Shown here: in pieces, positions 6,518 to 6,973 of the stretch
How the letters are laid out: each line of letters begins with the position of its first letter
Numbering within the stretch: the stretch's first letter is position 1
NCBI GenBank assembly: GCA_002479215.1
Contig: DLME01000196.1
Span: 1 to 6,973, forward strand
DNA: 6,973 nucleotides
Direction: 5' to 3'
From: Syntrophaceae bacterium UBA7544
GTDB lineage: Bacteria; Desulfobacterota; Syntrophia; Syntrophales; Smithellaceae
Made by a program: the position numbers and the translations under genes
The notes under the pieces: generated by a model
The model's database searches: none
Told to the model about the DNA's origin: nothing
What the model saw: only the letters and a program-made list of their open reading frames with translations

Positions 6518-6973
6518 AGTTGATTTTGTACAAAACGCGGAAAATCCTGATAAGGCGCTGTGGTCGCTTTGGGCTTGTAAAGAAACAGCCTATAAGGTCA
6601 TAAAAAAAAAGTGTGCTGATGCTGCTTTTTTGCCGCGCCGATGGATGGTAATTCTCAAGAAATTCGAATCGGCGTGTTTAGAGGGTGAGGTTAAGATTCC
6701 GGACGCGGAAGCGGTTTATGTTCGTCTCTTTTCTCATTTCCGCTACGTTCATTGCGTGGGAGCAGATCACCCGGCTGATTTGGACAGGTTAGTCTGTAAA
6801 GTCGAAGTTCTTCTGGAGAAGGAAAATAAGAAGAGAATAGATCCATCTTTATTTGCGCGAAAATGCCTTGCCCGAAGTATAGCCGATTTTTTCCGTTTAA
6901 ATTTAAGTGACATCAAAATCAACAGAGTACAAGATAAAAGTGAGCTTCAGCCGCCGCATGTTTATATTGGTGG
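6417..6973 (+). CDS. 4'-phosphopantetheinyl transferase superfamily protein (TTG start, 3' truncated by window edge)
   Basis: An open frame of 185 complete codons running off the right edge. It would convert apo-ACP to holo-ACP by moving phosphopantetheine from CoA to the carrier serine. The N-terminus reads MPHIGNDIVDLREP, the family's metal-binding G-x-D-I-V motif (Asp7), followed by LWACKETAYK (Glu56, Lys60), the WxxKExxxK signature. The Asp-to-Glu distance of 49 residues equals Asp9-Glu58 of E. coli AcpS. About 115 further residues follow before a PPHVYIGG segment resembling the G-x-P strand of the family, so it is longer than compact AcpS. It resembles the larger transferases I associate with Bacteroidetes-type polyene clusters, from memory only. 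It has no ATG at the N-terminus; TTG at 6417 is chosen because of GGAGGAG 7 bases upstream, a TAA at 6381, and because later GTG (6441) or TTG (6447) starts would remove the Asp motif. It overlaps the plsC-like gene by 101 bases. The natural substrate is probably the neighbouring carrier protein. Confidence 0.88.
   Translation, partial: MPHIGNDIVDLREPANTGKSRDSRFLKKILTAAEVDFVQNAENPDKALWSLWACKETAYKVIKKKCADAAFLPRRWMVILKKFESACLEGEVKIPDAEAVYVRLFSHFRYVHCVGADHPADLDRLVCKVEVLLEKENKKRIDPSLFARKCLARSIADFFRLNLSDIKINRVQDKSELQPPHVYIG

Overview
The window reads as bacterial chromosome of moderate G+C (mid-40s percent by eye). All convincing genes are on the + strand. Tight packing, ATGA stop/start overlaps and the mix of families (a biotin-dependent carboxyltransferase subunit with no biotin domain, an acyl-CoA dehydrogenase and a private set of ACP-dependent fatty-acid enzymes) suggest an anaerobic deltaproteobacterium-like organism, such as a Syntrophales relative. 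That assignment is inference from gene content, not a database match.

Layout: positions 1-657 hold the 3' end of a pyruvate carboxylase subunit B / oxaloacetate decarboxylase alpha-type gene that enters from the left. A 98-bp spacer follows. From 756 to the right edge runs one compact gene train of eight genes: acyl-CoA dehydrogenase (756-1955), FabH-like ketosynthase III (1958-2950), FabG-like SDR reductase (2947-3678), FabZ-like dehydratase (3668-4138), FabF-like ketosynthase (4135-5415), acyl carrier protein (5440-5688), PlsC-like acyltransferase (5693-6517) and a 4'-phosphopantetheinyl transferase that starts at a TTG codon inside the plsC-like gene (6417) and runs off the window.

Together these supply most of a stand-alone type II fatty-acid/polyketide-like line: a transferase to activate the carrier, the carrier itself, an initiating and an elongating condensing enzyme, a ketoreductase, a dehydratase, and an acyltransferase that could place the product on a lipid or other acceptor. 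No classical enoyl-ACP reductase (FabI/FabK/FabL/FabV) is visible. The only other redox enzyme is the acyl-CoA dehydrogenase. The product could therefore be polyunsaturated (aryl-polyene, flexirubin or ladderane-like logic) or desaturated by the dehydrogenase. Which one cannot be decided from this window.

The catalytic residues of all the enzymes are present except for one SDR position, but several motifs are off-consensus (NSA instead of DSL in the carrier, HLTAT instead of HGTxT in the FabF-like enzyme, loss of the usual tetrad Asn in the SDR, an extra segment in the dehydrogenase). These mark the set as a specialised secondary lipid system rather than the housekeeping fatty-acid synthase.
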